64,000 nt of DNA from Poa pratensis (taxonomy: Eukaryota > Streptophyta > Magnoliopsida > Poales > Poaceae): positions 58,924,474 through 58,988,473 of the forward strand of contig CAMZMU010000040.1 of NCBI GenBank assembly GCA_947311845.1, written 5' to 3'. Position numbers and translations under genes: made by a program. Positions 12,340 to 22,149 of this stretch are shown one piece after another. The notes below the pieces were generated by a model. That model made no database searches. It saw only the letters and a list, made by a program, of their open reading frames with translations, and was not told the origin of the DNA. The first letter of the stretch is position 1; the number at the start of each line of letters is the position of its first letter.

Positions 12340-12835
12340 TGTCATCATATTTGGCATGTCCATGACCTCACGTCAGGATGTGTGATGTGCGTGTCCCATG
12401 TCAGAGGATGACCAAGTGGGACGTTGTAGAGAATATACGTTTTTCATGCACTTGTATCAGCCGTACCGCAGAGGTTTCTTTGCATCCGGGCTTATTTCTA
12501 GATCCTCGTAAGGACGAGCATATTGGTTACACCACAAGACTTAGTTGTCGTAGAATCATTCCCGGTGCCTTTCAAGCCTAGGCTACTCATATGGATACAA
12601 TACCAAATCTCTACTCTCTCGGTACAATAGTACACAAACTCATATTGATCGCTAGGAATTGAACTGAGAGGGGCAGAGAGATATTTATTGACTGTGAATT
12701 GGTGCCCCCTGTTGGCATCGCATACTTGTGCGAGTTTCTACCATAGCACACGTTGTACCTTTCTACTTGTGTGAGTTTCACCATTATGCACGGTAAAACC
12801 ATATATTTCCACGTCATGGGATCTCATCGGTAGCA
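12340..12835 (-). pseudogene. Family B copy 2
   Basis: The promoter-like block (caataaatatctc on the minus strand, at about 12678-12690), the leader and the tgaaaggcaccgggaat segment near 12570 match copy 1. The frame after the presumed start is broken early by a stop. A conserved tail (gtcaggatgtg.gatg.gcgtgtccca on the top strand) lies at 12370-12405. Function is unknown. Confidence 0.4.
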
Positions 12836-12904
12836 TGCAGACCAGCCATAACTCGATACAATTGGAAAGATAGACAAAATTAAACTATAGTCTCTTATTA
12901 TAAA

Positions 12905-13655
12905 TATTGTAGACAATGTAAAATTCTTACTTTTTTTATATTTTAGACTCATCGTCCTGGTCAGTTTTATTCCCAACAGAGGCATCGTTCTCTCGGACCA
13001 ACAATTTGTACTTTGTAGTGGACTTATCTATGACGGTTGGTCGTCTTTTATGGATTCTTCTTGCTTACCTACGCTCCGAATTAATTCAATCAAAGATGAA
13101 AAAATAATGTTTTCCTGAAAATGTCTATAAAATAATGATACACATATTCCATTATTGGACATGATCACTGGCTGATAGCGTACTTAAACTTGTTTCAATT
13201 TGGGTTGTGATCCTTGTTAAAAACACGACACTCGCTGTCTCTCGCAAAAAGTGCTCTTCTCGTAGATCTTGCACAAAATACACACAAGATTTCACTAAAA
13301 ACGAATACGCTGACATGAACTTGGAAATGCATTTTTTCTTTAAATGGTACGGAATTCCAAGAGCAGCTTGCTCATCGTAGATGGCCACAGCCCACAGCGA
13401 AAGGTCCACAATGGTCCTGCAGTCTCTTGTGACCCTGCTCCTATGGCTGGTAATCTCCATATCTGCCCTCTTCTCTTATCTTTCTTCATCTTTCATGTTT
13501 TGAGCTTGTTAAGTGCTTGATGAAATTCCAATGCGAGCTTGTGTCTCCTCTTGGAGTAGATAATTCCACTCGGGAGGGAGACCTTGCTCGGTTTGTTACT
13601 TTGTTTAAACGGGTAAACTGGGTCAAATTTTGAAGCGAACAATGGCATTGTGAGT
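12905..13655. other. Intergenic; contains a segment repeated near 36.2 and 37.6 kb
   Basis: The part at about 13265-13335 (cttgcacaaaatacacacaag, tttcactaaaaa, acttggaaatgcat) recurs at 36180-36240 and 37563-37640, next to family B copy 7. This stretch is therefore probably the outer part of the family B module rather than a gene of its own. The 102-codon minus-strand frame at 13152-13460 shows no domain I recognise. Confidence 0.45.
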
Positions 13656-13759
13656 GTCATTTTGCAGCCCATCACGGATGACGTTCGGGGCCCATATCAC
13701 ACCCCTTTCGGATCTAAAACTAGGCTCCATAGCTAATCAGGTCCTGTCTCCTGACCTAA

Positions 13760-15503
13760 GCCATCACGGAAGGAAAACGCGGCAAAACCTATTTTACGCC
13801 CGTTGCGAAGCTTATGAGCTTTTCGCTCACACCACTCGCTCCCCGCGTTTCTTTTGTTGGGCCGGCCCATATAGCTTTTTCTGGCCTATTTACTAACCTT
13901 TTTTCTGGTATCTTTTTTATTTATCCTTTTCCTGTTTCGGTTTTCTGCTTCGTTTTTCTGGTTTTTTTTTTTAAATTTCCAGATTTTGGAAATGGTTCAT
14001 GATTTTGAAAATTGTTCAAATTTTAAAAATGTTCAGATTTAGAAAATGGTTCATGATTTCGACAAATGTTCAAATTTTAAAACATGTTCAGATTTTGAAA
14101 ATGGTTCATGAACATTTTTTCCAAATGCGTGAACCATTTTTCAAATTCATGAACTTGTTTGAAATTCAAGAAATTTTAAATTCACGAACATTTTGAAATT
14201 CATGAACCTTTATGAAATCATGAACATTTTTTCAAATTCGTGAACCATTTTTCAAATTCATGATCTTTTTTAAAATTCAGGAAATTTTAAACTCACGAAC
14301 CATTTTCAAATCCATTAACCGTTTTTGAAATCATGAACCATTTTTGTAATTCATGATTTTTTTACCATTTTTGAAATTGGGGAACTTTTTGATTTCATAA
14401 TTTTCTCATATTAAAAAAATCAACTAATATCGAACCCAGCTAATGGGCCAGACCCAGGAAGCCGCGTAGTAGGCGAAACCACGCTAACTAGTGCTAAGAG
14501 CACTGAATAGGGGTGCCCGGAAAACACTTGCTTTAGGGGGGACCTAACGTGCCCCCGCGTAGGTCCCTCGTCCGCACGCGTGCGCTTCGCTGTGAGTTGG
14601 CTGGGCCGTTCACGTATTTTCCGCCCAATAGCAAGTTACATCCATTTTTATGCCTAAAAAAATCCCAACTGGCTAATTATCTAGCTAGAGTTGTTTGCTA
14701 AGGTTTTTTTTTTTGGATTTTTACATTGTATACATGCGATAATTTTGTAACAAAGTACGATAAAAGATAGTTTTGGGGCTACAAGTTTTGTGTTCTCTTG
14801 GGTTTTTCCAAATGTTGTAACCATATTTTTTTGTAATAGTTTGTGTTGTTTGTTGAAATAGGTGTTAATATTTGTTGCAAATTAATCTGTTGCAAAACAT
14901 TTGTTTGTTTACCCACTTTTTAATTGCTACAATCACATGGCTTTTTGTTGTAATAGTTTGTGAGATTTGTAACAGTAGTTGGTGATTTTTGTTACAAATG
15001 AATTTTCAGCAACAATTGCCCACTTTTTAATTGCGAAAAACACATGGTTTTTTGTTTTAATATTTTGTGCTTTTTGTTGAAATTGTTGACGATTTTTGTT
15101 GTAAAGCTACATGTAGAAAAAAAAAGTTTGTTTAACCACTTTTTTGTACTATTACTAGTTTTCAAAATGTTGTGAGTATTTGTTGCAATACTACATTTTT
15201 TTGTACAGGGGACGGATTTTTTGTTGGAATACTAGTGCGTTTGTTGTAATACTCAGGCAAAATCACCGCAGTGGTATTTTTTACTGTAAATAGAGAGAAG
15301 GTCGGGGGCAACGCAATATACCCCTTCGTTTAAGTGGGTCTGCTGTGTTGTACGGGTTGATTTTCGAAAAAACAGGGGACTAAAATGCAAAAACGTGCTA
15401 AACTAATTCCTGGACACACGATGGCGATCCAACGGTTGTAGATGGGACCTAGAATTGACCTCGCTTAGGGCGACCTATGCCTAGCGCTCGCCATCACGAA
15501 AGG
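13760..15503. mobile_element. Candidate Mutator-like element with AT-rich degenerate interior
   Basis: The 14-base string gccatcacg(g/a)aagg occurs at 13760-13773 and 15490-15503, with one mismatch. Nine bases of it are a perfect direct repeat, the size of a Mutator-class duplication. The interior is non-coding. It contains a degenerate array of gttcatga/aacatttttcaaattc units (13985-14400) and a tgttgcaa/tgttgtaat-rich stretch (14820-15260). I could not align clear terminal inverted repeats, and a similar cccatcacgga also occurs near 13667, so the boundaries are uncertain. Confidence 0.3.
13985..14400. repeat. Degenerate array of TTCATGA / GAACATTTTTCAAATT units
   Basis: About 18 variants of gaac.tttttcaaattc(a/g)tga or its reverse complement follow one another with irregular spacing. 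The first third is mostly in one orientation (gaaaatggttcatgattt) and the remainder in the other (tgaacattttttcaaatt), so the tract is partly self-complementary. There is no coding capacity. Confidence 0.6.
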
Positions 15504-16359
15504 GGTTGCCGCAGTGAGGCGGCGGATGCGGGATGTGAGACCGAGACGGACGCCATTCAATAATTTCTTAGACTAGTTGCTTTGCGCGTGCAAATCACAT
15601 CTTCAAGATATGTTGTGTGTTACTGTCTCTAGATGATCATAAAGATTATTTCTAATATTATAGTACAACCTGTTCGCGTCAGGATTGTTTCCATTTGGTT
15701 AGTGCGGATGTTATTTTTCCTATGAAGCATGAAGCACATGAAGTCAATCCTACATAAACCCCTTTCCTATCCCTGCGTTTCAAAGGACCCAAAGGAAAAC
15801 TTTCTCCAAAAATCTTATTTTGTGAAGTTCCTATAGAATCCCCATGTTCCAAACAGATTTGGTCCATGTATCGATCCTATACGACCCATGATATATATTA
15901 GTTTATAATAACTGAATTTTAATAAAATAATAAAATCCTGCATGCATCTATCGATGCAGAGGCCGGCTTCCCCTTTTTGAAAAAAAAAACTGTCGTAGAC
16001 ATAAGTCATAGCAGTGCACTAATGTGGATGTGTATCGTGTAAGTGTAACAGTGTGTATGCGCTGTACACGTTGAGAATCAAACCTCCGAGCCGCGTACCA
16101 AACTATCTTGGCCAATCACACCTGCGTTGGGTTGTTAGTTGGTGTGATCGATTGACCATGCTAGAAGCTTTGCCAAGCAACAAAGACTTTCAATCACCTG
16201 AAAAAAAAAGACTTTCAATCACCACGAATACTGCAAAGCTTCTAAATTAATGCCCTTTTTGACTTGAATTATAGCTGCTATTAGATCTATGATGATGTCG
16301 AAACCGAAACTCACAGGGGTCAATTAAACACATGGCAATCGAAACAAGCAAAGTGCATG
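15504..16359. other. Intergenic, no gene recognised
   Basis: Short frames only. No repeat termini or promoter elements were recognised in this stretch. Confidence 0.35.
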
Positions 16360-16533
16360 CTAGCGATATATGGTTACAGTTGCTGCACGTCTCCGACCAG
16401 CCGCCAGCATCGATCGCTGCATCATGGTCCTTTGGGCAGCAAGTAGCCAAGCATGATACTTCAACTGAAGAGTGAGCTCACCCTTGATGGCCCTGATCCC
16501 TCTGGGCTTTGAAAGGGTGCACTGCATCTCAAC
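16360..16533 (-). pseudogene. Orphan exon-like segment, 57 codons, unknown family
   Basis: On the minus strand a good acceptor site (a T-rich tract followed by gcag, ending at 16534) is directly followed by an open frame. It begins VEMQCTLSKPRGIRA and ends at a TAG at 16360-16362. Its regular codon-like composition and splice-site context suggest the last exon of a gene. I find no upstream exons towards 17.8 kb and do not recognise the family, so it may be a stranded gene fragment. Confidence 0.3.
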
Positions 16534-16754
16534 CTGCAAAAAAAATAGTCAAAGGTGTTAGTAGCTCCGGCCGTATAGGCGTGCTGCCTTGGTCTCTTGA
16601 ACGCGGCAGTAGCCAGGAAGGATGTAGTGTGTCATCACTGTATAATAACATTATTATGTACGTAGAGGTGTACACCTGGGACACTTGGTCTTTCATTCTT
16701 TTGTGTCCTTCATCAGGTGATAGACAACGGAATATATTTTGTTATGTTATTTAC

Positions 16755-17180
16755 GTTCTCTCTGTTCCAAATTATAATATGTTTTAACTTTTTTCGGAAT
16801 CATTTTATATAAACACGTTTTCTTAACCTGTACGTAATTCACAATGAAATATTCAAAATATGTTACTCACTCCGTTCCAATTTAATTGACTTGCTATCTA
16901 TCAAATGTGGATATATCTAGTCATGTTACATGTATAAATACATCCACATGTGGTGGATAGCAAGTCAATTAAATTGAAACGGAGGGAGTAGTATGTATGT
17001 AGATGCGTACACGTGGGGCACTTGATCTTGTATGTCCGTCCTCGGGTGATGAGAACGGAGTATATTGTGTTCTGTTATTTTATACTCCCTTTGTAACTAA
17101 ATATAAAACGTTTTGTTAGATTTCGTTATGTTATTTATACTCCCACTGTACCTAAATATAACATGTTTTATGCTATACCT
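16755..17180. repeat. Partial Stowaway ends around the intact MITE
   Basis: Single Stowaway-type ends without partners are visible at about 16758 (ctctctgttccaaatta), 17085 (ctccctttgtaactaaat) and 17140 (ctcccactgtacctaaat). The last two repeat the same short segment in the same orientation. These are probably eroded or self-inserted copies. Confidence 0.5.
16866..16988. mobile_element. Stowaway MITE, 123 bp
   Basis: The element starts ctcactccgttcc, ends with the complementary ggagggag and is flanked by TA on both sides (16864-16865 and 16989-16990). The internal arms (gacttgctatc... and ...gatagcaagtc) make it a near-complete hairpin. All of this is typical of grass Stowaway (Tc1/mariner-derived) elements. 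Confidence 0.85.
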
Positions 17181-17854
17181 CGGATTTTGTGCCAATGAAA
17201 CCCGAGCCGCCATGAGCCTCGATCTGTCTTCTATGCGTGCCAAAGTGCCGACTGATCGATTGCAACTTGCCTGTGAGTTGAGGTGATGCGTGCTGGTGAA
17301 AATCTTCAATTAACGGTGTTGCGGAAATACCGAGAATATTCCCATGTGCATAGATCCCTAACTATGGATCCTTTTGTCACTCTTTTTGTTTACTTTTAAA
17401 TATCTTGGATATTTTGTCACTTTGAAACTCCGCAAAGGATGAATACTGCAACATTGGAGGCCCGGTAGGACACCGGTCTTGGTCTAGCTCCTGCTCGTGC
17501 CAACCTCTCATCTCTTTTTTCTTCTTCCAAAGGGCTCCTCTGATCACCAACAAAAGGTGGACAAAATATCTTTTATAATATCCAGTCGTTTCCTACCTTC
17601 TTCCAACGGCCACAATCGGCTCCTCTGCCCCGATCGACGGCCGCCGCCCATCCCCTCATCCACCAACCCACCTCACCACAAGCCTCTCCCGTCCATACAC
17701 TCAAACCTAATAATGTAAACGCACAGGACATGTTCCGGCTGCTAATTTGTACGGCCACCATCAGACGCAATATATAGATTTCTATGTACTGATTTCAATC
17801 AAGTCTTCGGACTAATTCGATTTGTTGAAACTATATAGTACCAACTACAGTACT
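17181..17854. other. Upstream region of the transketolase gene
   Basis: No coding sequence is recognised. The part 17500-17700 is pyrimidine-rich. It is separated from the transketolase promoter by the SINE insertion. Its role in regulation, if any, is unknown. Confidence 0.35.
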
Positions 17855-17872
17855 AACTTTAATTCCACCTTT

Positions 17873-18160
17873 GAGAGCTTGCCTGTGTTAGGAGGGTGAT
17901 TTTACCCCCAGCTCACCAGAGTTCAAACCACAGGTTTGACGCTGGTGTTTTTCATTTAAGGCGGAATTTTCTTCAGTGGGAGGCGACGTTCCCGTCGACA
18001 GCGAGGCGCCCGTGGTGACTTCGTCAATCTCAAGACTCGATTCGCCGACTCGGTCTCTCGGAGGTGCTCATAGGGGTAGGGTGTGCGTGCATGCGTTCAT
18101 AGGGGTGAGTGTGTGCGCGTGTATATAAGCGCTTGCGTGGTACTGTGTTTAGCAAAAAAA
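17873..18160 (+). mobile_element. Au-type SINE with 18-bp target duplication
   Basis: The 288-bp insert is flanked by aactttaa(t/c)tccaccttt at 17855-17872 and 18161-18178, identical except for one base. Its 3' half carries the signature of grass Au SINEs: aggggtagggtgtgcgtgc, then gtgtgtgcgcgtgtatata, ending tactgtgttt and a short A run. A degenerate pol III B-box (gagttcaaacc) lies near 17928. It sits about 260 bases upstream of the transketolase start codon, immediately outside the likely core promoter. Recognition of the Au family is from memory of its conserved 3' end. Confidence 0.85.
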
Positions 18161-18324
18161 AACTTTAACTCCACCTTTTTAAACAGTTCTTTGTAATCAG
18201 GCTGACCAAAAAATAATATCATGCTTACAGCAGCCACTGGCTTAATCCTGACAGTAGCATGATCACGGTCCATGGGCCGCGTCCACGAGTCCCCCACCCC
18301 AACGAGTCCCCCAAAACGCACCAC

Positions 18325-18418
18325 AAAATTCTATACATAACCCCTTCCCCCATCTCTCCTCCGTCCTCTCCTCACCCACCTCGCCATCTCCGCCCTCCAC
18401 ACCCCACCCAGCACCACC
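18325..18418 (+). promoter_or_regulatory. Transketolase core promoter and 5' leader
   Basis: A TATA-like ctatacataa at 18331-18340 is followed by a pyrimidine-rich leader up to the start codon at 18419. The start context (accatggcc) is good for a monocot. The leader is rich in CT and CCA as in many highly expressed plastid-targeted protein genes. Confidence 0.6.
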
Positions 18419-21400
18419 ATGGCCGCGCACTCCGTCGCCGCCGCGCACGCCACAATCGCGGCCCGCGCCGGCGCCGCGCCCGCGGCCGCCTCGGCAGCCC
18501 CGGCCGAGCGCCTGGGGTTCCGCCTCAGCTCCCTCGCCGGCCGCGGCCTCCGCTCCCCGCTCCCGGCACGCCGCGGCTCCCCCGCCGCCTCCTCCTCGCG
18601 CCGCAGCCAGCGCGTGCGCGCCTCCGCCGCCGTCGAGACCGTCGAGGGCCAGGCCGCCACGGGCGAGCTGCTCGACAAGTCGGTCAACGCGATCCGCTTC
18701 CTGGCCATCGACGCCGTCGAGAAGGCCAACTCCGGACACCCCGGCCTGCCCATGGGGTGCGCGCCCATGGGGCACATCCTCTACGACGAGGTCATGAGGT
18801 ACAACCCCAAGAACCCCTACTGGTTCAACCGCGACCGCTTCGTCCTCTCCGCCGGACACGGCTGCATGCTCCAGTACGCCCTGCTCCACCTCGCCGGATA
18901 CGACGCCGTCAAGGTAAAAGACGCTGCCTTTTCTATGCTCATCGTCGCCGCCGCATCTGTTTTCTTTCCTCTCGCGTGTAGAATTTCGCTGCCGATTCTG
19001 GTTAGTTGGAGCGGCGAAATCGGGAGTAGTTTTGCGCGGAGTTGTTTGGTGAAACAGTGGACAGGCGGATCCTGACTGCTATTTTCTGTGCTGGCTTCGT
19101 CCTCCTAGGAAAAAACGCCCTACCTTTGTCCAGTTGTCAGAGATCTTTTTAGTTGAATTGAAAAGTACCTGTCCAAAATTTGTTGGAAACTCAGATTGTG
19201 CACCTTGGACTCATCAATCATGTTTAGCTGTAGTAGTACCTAGTGTAATCTGCTCGGTATTTAGTATTCTACTAATTCTTATGGCGCCACTGACCCTGTT
19301 GTAACCATGCCCCTATCCTACTGCAGGAGGATGACTTGAAGCAATTCAGGCAATGGGGAAGCTCCACCCCGGGTCACCCTGAGAACTTCGAGACTCCTGG
19401 AGTTGAAGTCACCACTGGTCTGTTCATCTCACCTGAGCTCACAGTAACTCTGACCTGCCACGTCGGAGCACGAGACTAAACGTTTGGACTTTTGCTTGGC
19501 TTCTGCAGGTCCTCTTGGCCAGGGTATCGCGAACGCGGTCGGATGGCACTTGCTGAGAAGCACTTGGCTGCTCGTTTCAACAAGCCTGACAGTGAAATCG
19601 TTGATCATTACACGTAATGTTCTGATCTTGTTGTTTTCCATTTAGTTTGAGTGGTGCAGTGTTTTAACGTGGTATGTGGATTTTGTATAGGTATTGTATT
19701 GTGGGAGATGGGTGCAACATGGAGGGTATCTCCAATGAAGCCGCTTCATTGGCTGGGCATTGGGGTCTTGGCAAGCTGATCACTTTCTATGATGACAACC
19801 ACATTTCCATTGACGGAGACACAGAGATTGCTTTCACAGAGGATGTGAGCACCCGCTTTGAAGCTCTTGGGTGGCACACTATCTGGGTTAAGAACGGTAA
19901 CGATGGATACGATGAGATCCGTAAAGCCATTCAGGAAGCAAAATCAGTAACCGACAAGCCCACTTGATCAAGGTTATTTTCTTTTGCTATCCAGGGATCA
20001 TCTTTGTCTGTTGTTGTAAAGTTCATCATATTTACCAAGAAATTGCTCTTTTTAGGTGACTACTACAATCGGTTTTGGATCTCCCAACAAGGCCAACTCA
20101 TACAGTGTACACGGAGCTGCATTGGGCACCAGCGAGGTCAAAGCAACCAGGGACAACCTTGGATGGCCCTATGAGCCATTCTTTGTGCCTGAGGATGTCA
20201 AGAGGTTTGTTTCTTGTGTGTGTTGGTTTTCTGAATGAGGATGATGAAGCTGTTACTTATCATTACTTTTGCATGTACTGTTGCAGCCACTGGAGTCGCC
20301 ATATTCCCCAAGGTGCTGCGCTTGAGGCTGATTGGGATGCTAAGTTTGCACAGTATGAGCAGAAGTACCCAGAAGATGCCGCAACCTTGAAAAGTATTAT
20401 CACAGGAGAGTTGCCTGCTGGCTGGGCTGATGCTCTTCCTGTAAGTGGTTTGCCATATTTACTTTAGCTGATATGGTAAATAATGAGATCACTGATGGTA
20501 GATTGTTTGATTTTTGTCCAGCAATACACTACAGAGAGCCCAGCAGATGCCACAAGGAATCTCTCTCAGCAGTGCCTGAATGCACTTGCTCCAGTTGTGC
20601 CTGGTCTTCTTGGTGGTAGTGCTGATCTTGCGTCCTCCAACATGACATTGCTTAAGATGTTTGGTGACTTCCAGAAGGATACGCCGGAGGAGCGCAATGT
20701 CCGCTTTGGAGTCAGGGAGCATGGAATGGGCGCCATTTGCAATGGCATTGGGCTCCACACCCCAGGGCTGATTCCATACTGTGCCACTTTCTTTGTTTTC
20801 ACTGACTACATGAGAGGTGCCATGAGGATCTCAGCCTTGTCCGAAACTGGAGTTATCTATGTTATGACCCACGACTCTATCGGTCTTGGTGAAGATGGTC
20901 CGACCCATCAACCCATTGAGCACTTGTGAGCTTCCGTGCGATGCCGAACATATTGATGTCCGCCCTGCTGATGGCAAGGAGACTGCTGGGGCATACAAAG
21001 TCGCAGTCCTCAACAGGAAGAGGCCATCTATTCTTGCCCTCTCCAGGCAAAAGCTTTCTCACCTCCCTGGTACCTCAATCGAGGGTGTTGCGAAGGGTGG
21101 ATACACCATCTCTGACAACTCAACCGGCAACAAGCCTGACTTCATCTTGTTGAGTACTGGTTCTGAACTAGAGATTGCTGTCAAGGCTGCCGAAGAGTTG
21201 ACCAAGGAGGGGAAGACCGTCCGCGTTGTGTCATTTGTTCCTGGGAGCTTTTCGACGAGCAGTCAGATGAATACAAGGAGAGCGTGCTCCCCGAGGCTGT
21301 TACTGCAAGGGTCAGCATTGAAGCCGGGTCTACTCTCGGATGGCAAAAGTACGTCGGATCCAAGGGCAAGACCATCGGCATTGACAAATTCGGCGCAAGT

Positions 21401-21475
21401 GCTCCTGCTGGAAAGATCTACCAGGAGTATGGTATCACCGCGGAGAACGTCATTGCCGCAGCCAAGAGCCTGTAA
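18419..21475 (+). CDS. TKT: Transketolase, chloroplastic (7 exons, five 1-base deletions)
   Basis: Thiamine-diphosphate enzyme that moves two-carbon ketol units between sugar phosphates in the Calvin cycle and the oxidative pentose-phosphate pathway, in the chloroplast stroma. The exons I infer are 18419-18913, 19327-19417, 19509-19613, 19691-19972, 20056-20204, 20287-20440 and 20522-21475, all with GT-AG introns. Residues 1 to about 67 form an Ala/Ser/Arg-rich transit peptide. The mature part starts near [10 protein letters not shown], carries the GHP and GPLGQG motifs, the diphosphate-binding GDG (about 236-238), [11 protein letters not shown], and the catalytic Glu in REHGMGA (about 492). 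It ends [10 protein letters not shown]. Corrected length is about 744 residues, normal for plant transketolase. However, the reading frame breaks at about 19541, 19965, 20926, 20959 and 21241. At each place one base is missing from a short G, T or C run, while splice sites and the rest of the sequence are intact. The gene is either a very young pseudogene or affected by sequence errors. Confidence 0.95.
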
Positions 21476-21604
21476 GATTGCACTTCAGAGTTTTTGTCAT
21501 CGTTGATGCCAATGAACACCACACTGCAAAGTCTTGTGCCCAAAGCTTTGGAATAATAGAGGAGGATACCTGCGTCGGAAGCGTGAGTGGTATTTTAGGC
21601 CTGT

Positions 21605-21610
21605 AATAAA
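21605..21610 (+). terminator. Probable poly(A) signal of transketolase
   Basis: An AATAAA hexamer lies 130 bases after the stop codon, in a T-rich 3' region that is not otherwise repetitive. Its spacing is normal for a plant 3' UTR. Confidence 0.6.
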
Positions 21611-22110
21611 CAATGCCTTTTCCATTTGCGTTGGTTTTTATTCGATCGCCGCCCCTTAGATGATTCATGAAGGGCGAGCCTGATTAAATTGGGGACTGGT
21701 TTTGGTGATGTTTTACATTGAACTGATAGTCTGTGCGTACGCTGGATCTTTGTTTCTCCCTGAGATCACCATCTCTATGGGTTTATGCTATGGTGCGCCT
21801 ATAGTCCTTGTAGTTTGCTCTTACTTTTTTTCCTCCCATACAAAGGTTTCGATGCATACTGTTATCAGTGCAATAAACATAGAGTCGTTTTCAATTTGTT
21901 TGGCGTGTTTCTGTATTGTCTATAACTATTCCGGATGTCATATGAAATATCAGAAGTGTATTCGTCTGCAGAATAATCTCTTCTCCACTCGCTCATACAT
22001 CTGGTAGCAACTCAAACTACGGAGGCTAGCTGTTGCTCATGGTTGGTTCATGTATTCTCGTGTGATCTTTCAAAAATAGCTGGTTGGTTGCATTGAATTG
22101 CATCATCTAC
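21611..22110. other. Region downstream of transketolase, no gene recognised
   Basis: T-rich, unique-looking sequence without a convincing frame. It probably contains the end of the transketolase transcript, and it stops where family B copy 3 begins. Confidence 0.4.
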
Positions 22111-22149
22111 ATATGTGGAAGACATGATGCTATATCTCTTTAGCCCAAT

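Larger units (their letters stand above)
10262..12900. repeat. Tandem duplication of a roughly 1.2-kb gene-like module
   Basis: Two adjacent units, about 10262-11440 and 11455-12900, share the same order of landmarks: ggtgttgcgtcatgtta or its variant, a long AT-rich stretch with tgttgattttatacttaaat, a ctaagcatctacccttat motif, a cttatccccctca motif, a ccatattgtcatc motif, and the family B promoter-like block. The right unit is longer because of a 254-bp LINE fragment. The left unit carries an extra 93-bp MITE. Each insertion is absent from the other unit. Confidence 0.85.

Noticed and set aside
18263..18889. 208-codon minus-strand frame over transketolase exon 1
   Set aside because: It is the antisense shadow of a very GC-rich coding exon, with a Gly/Ala/Arg-rich composition and no domain.
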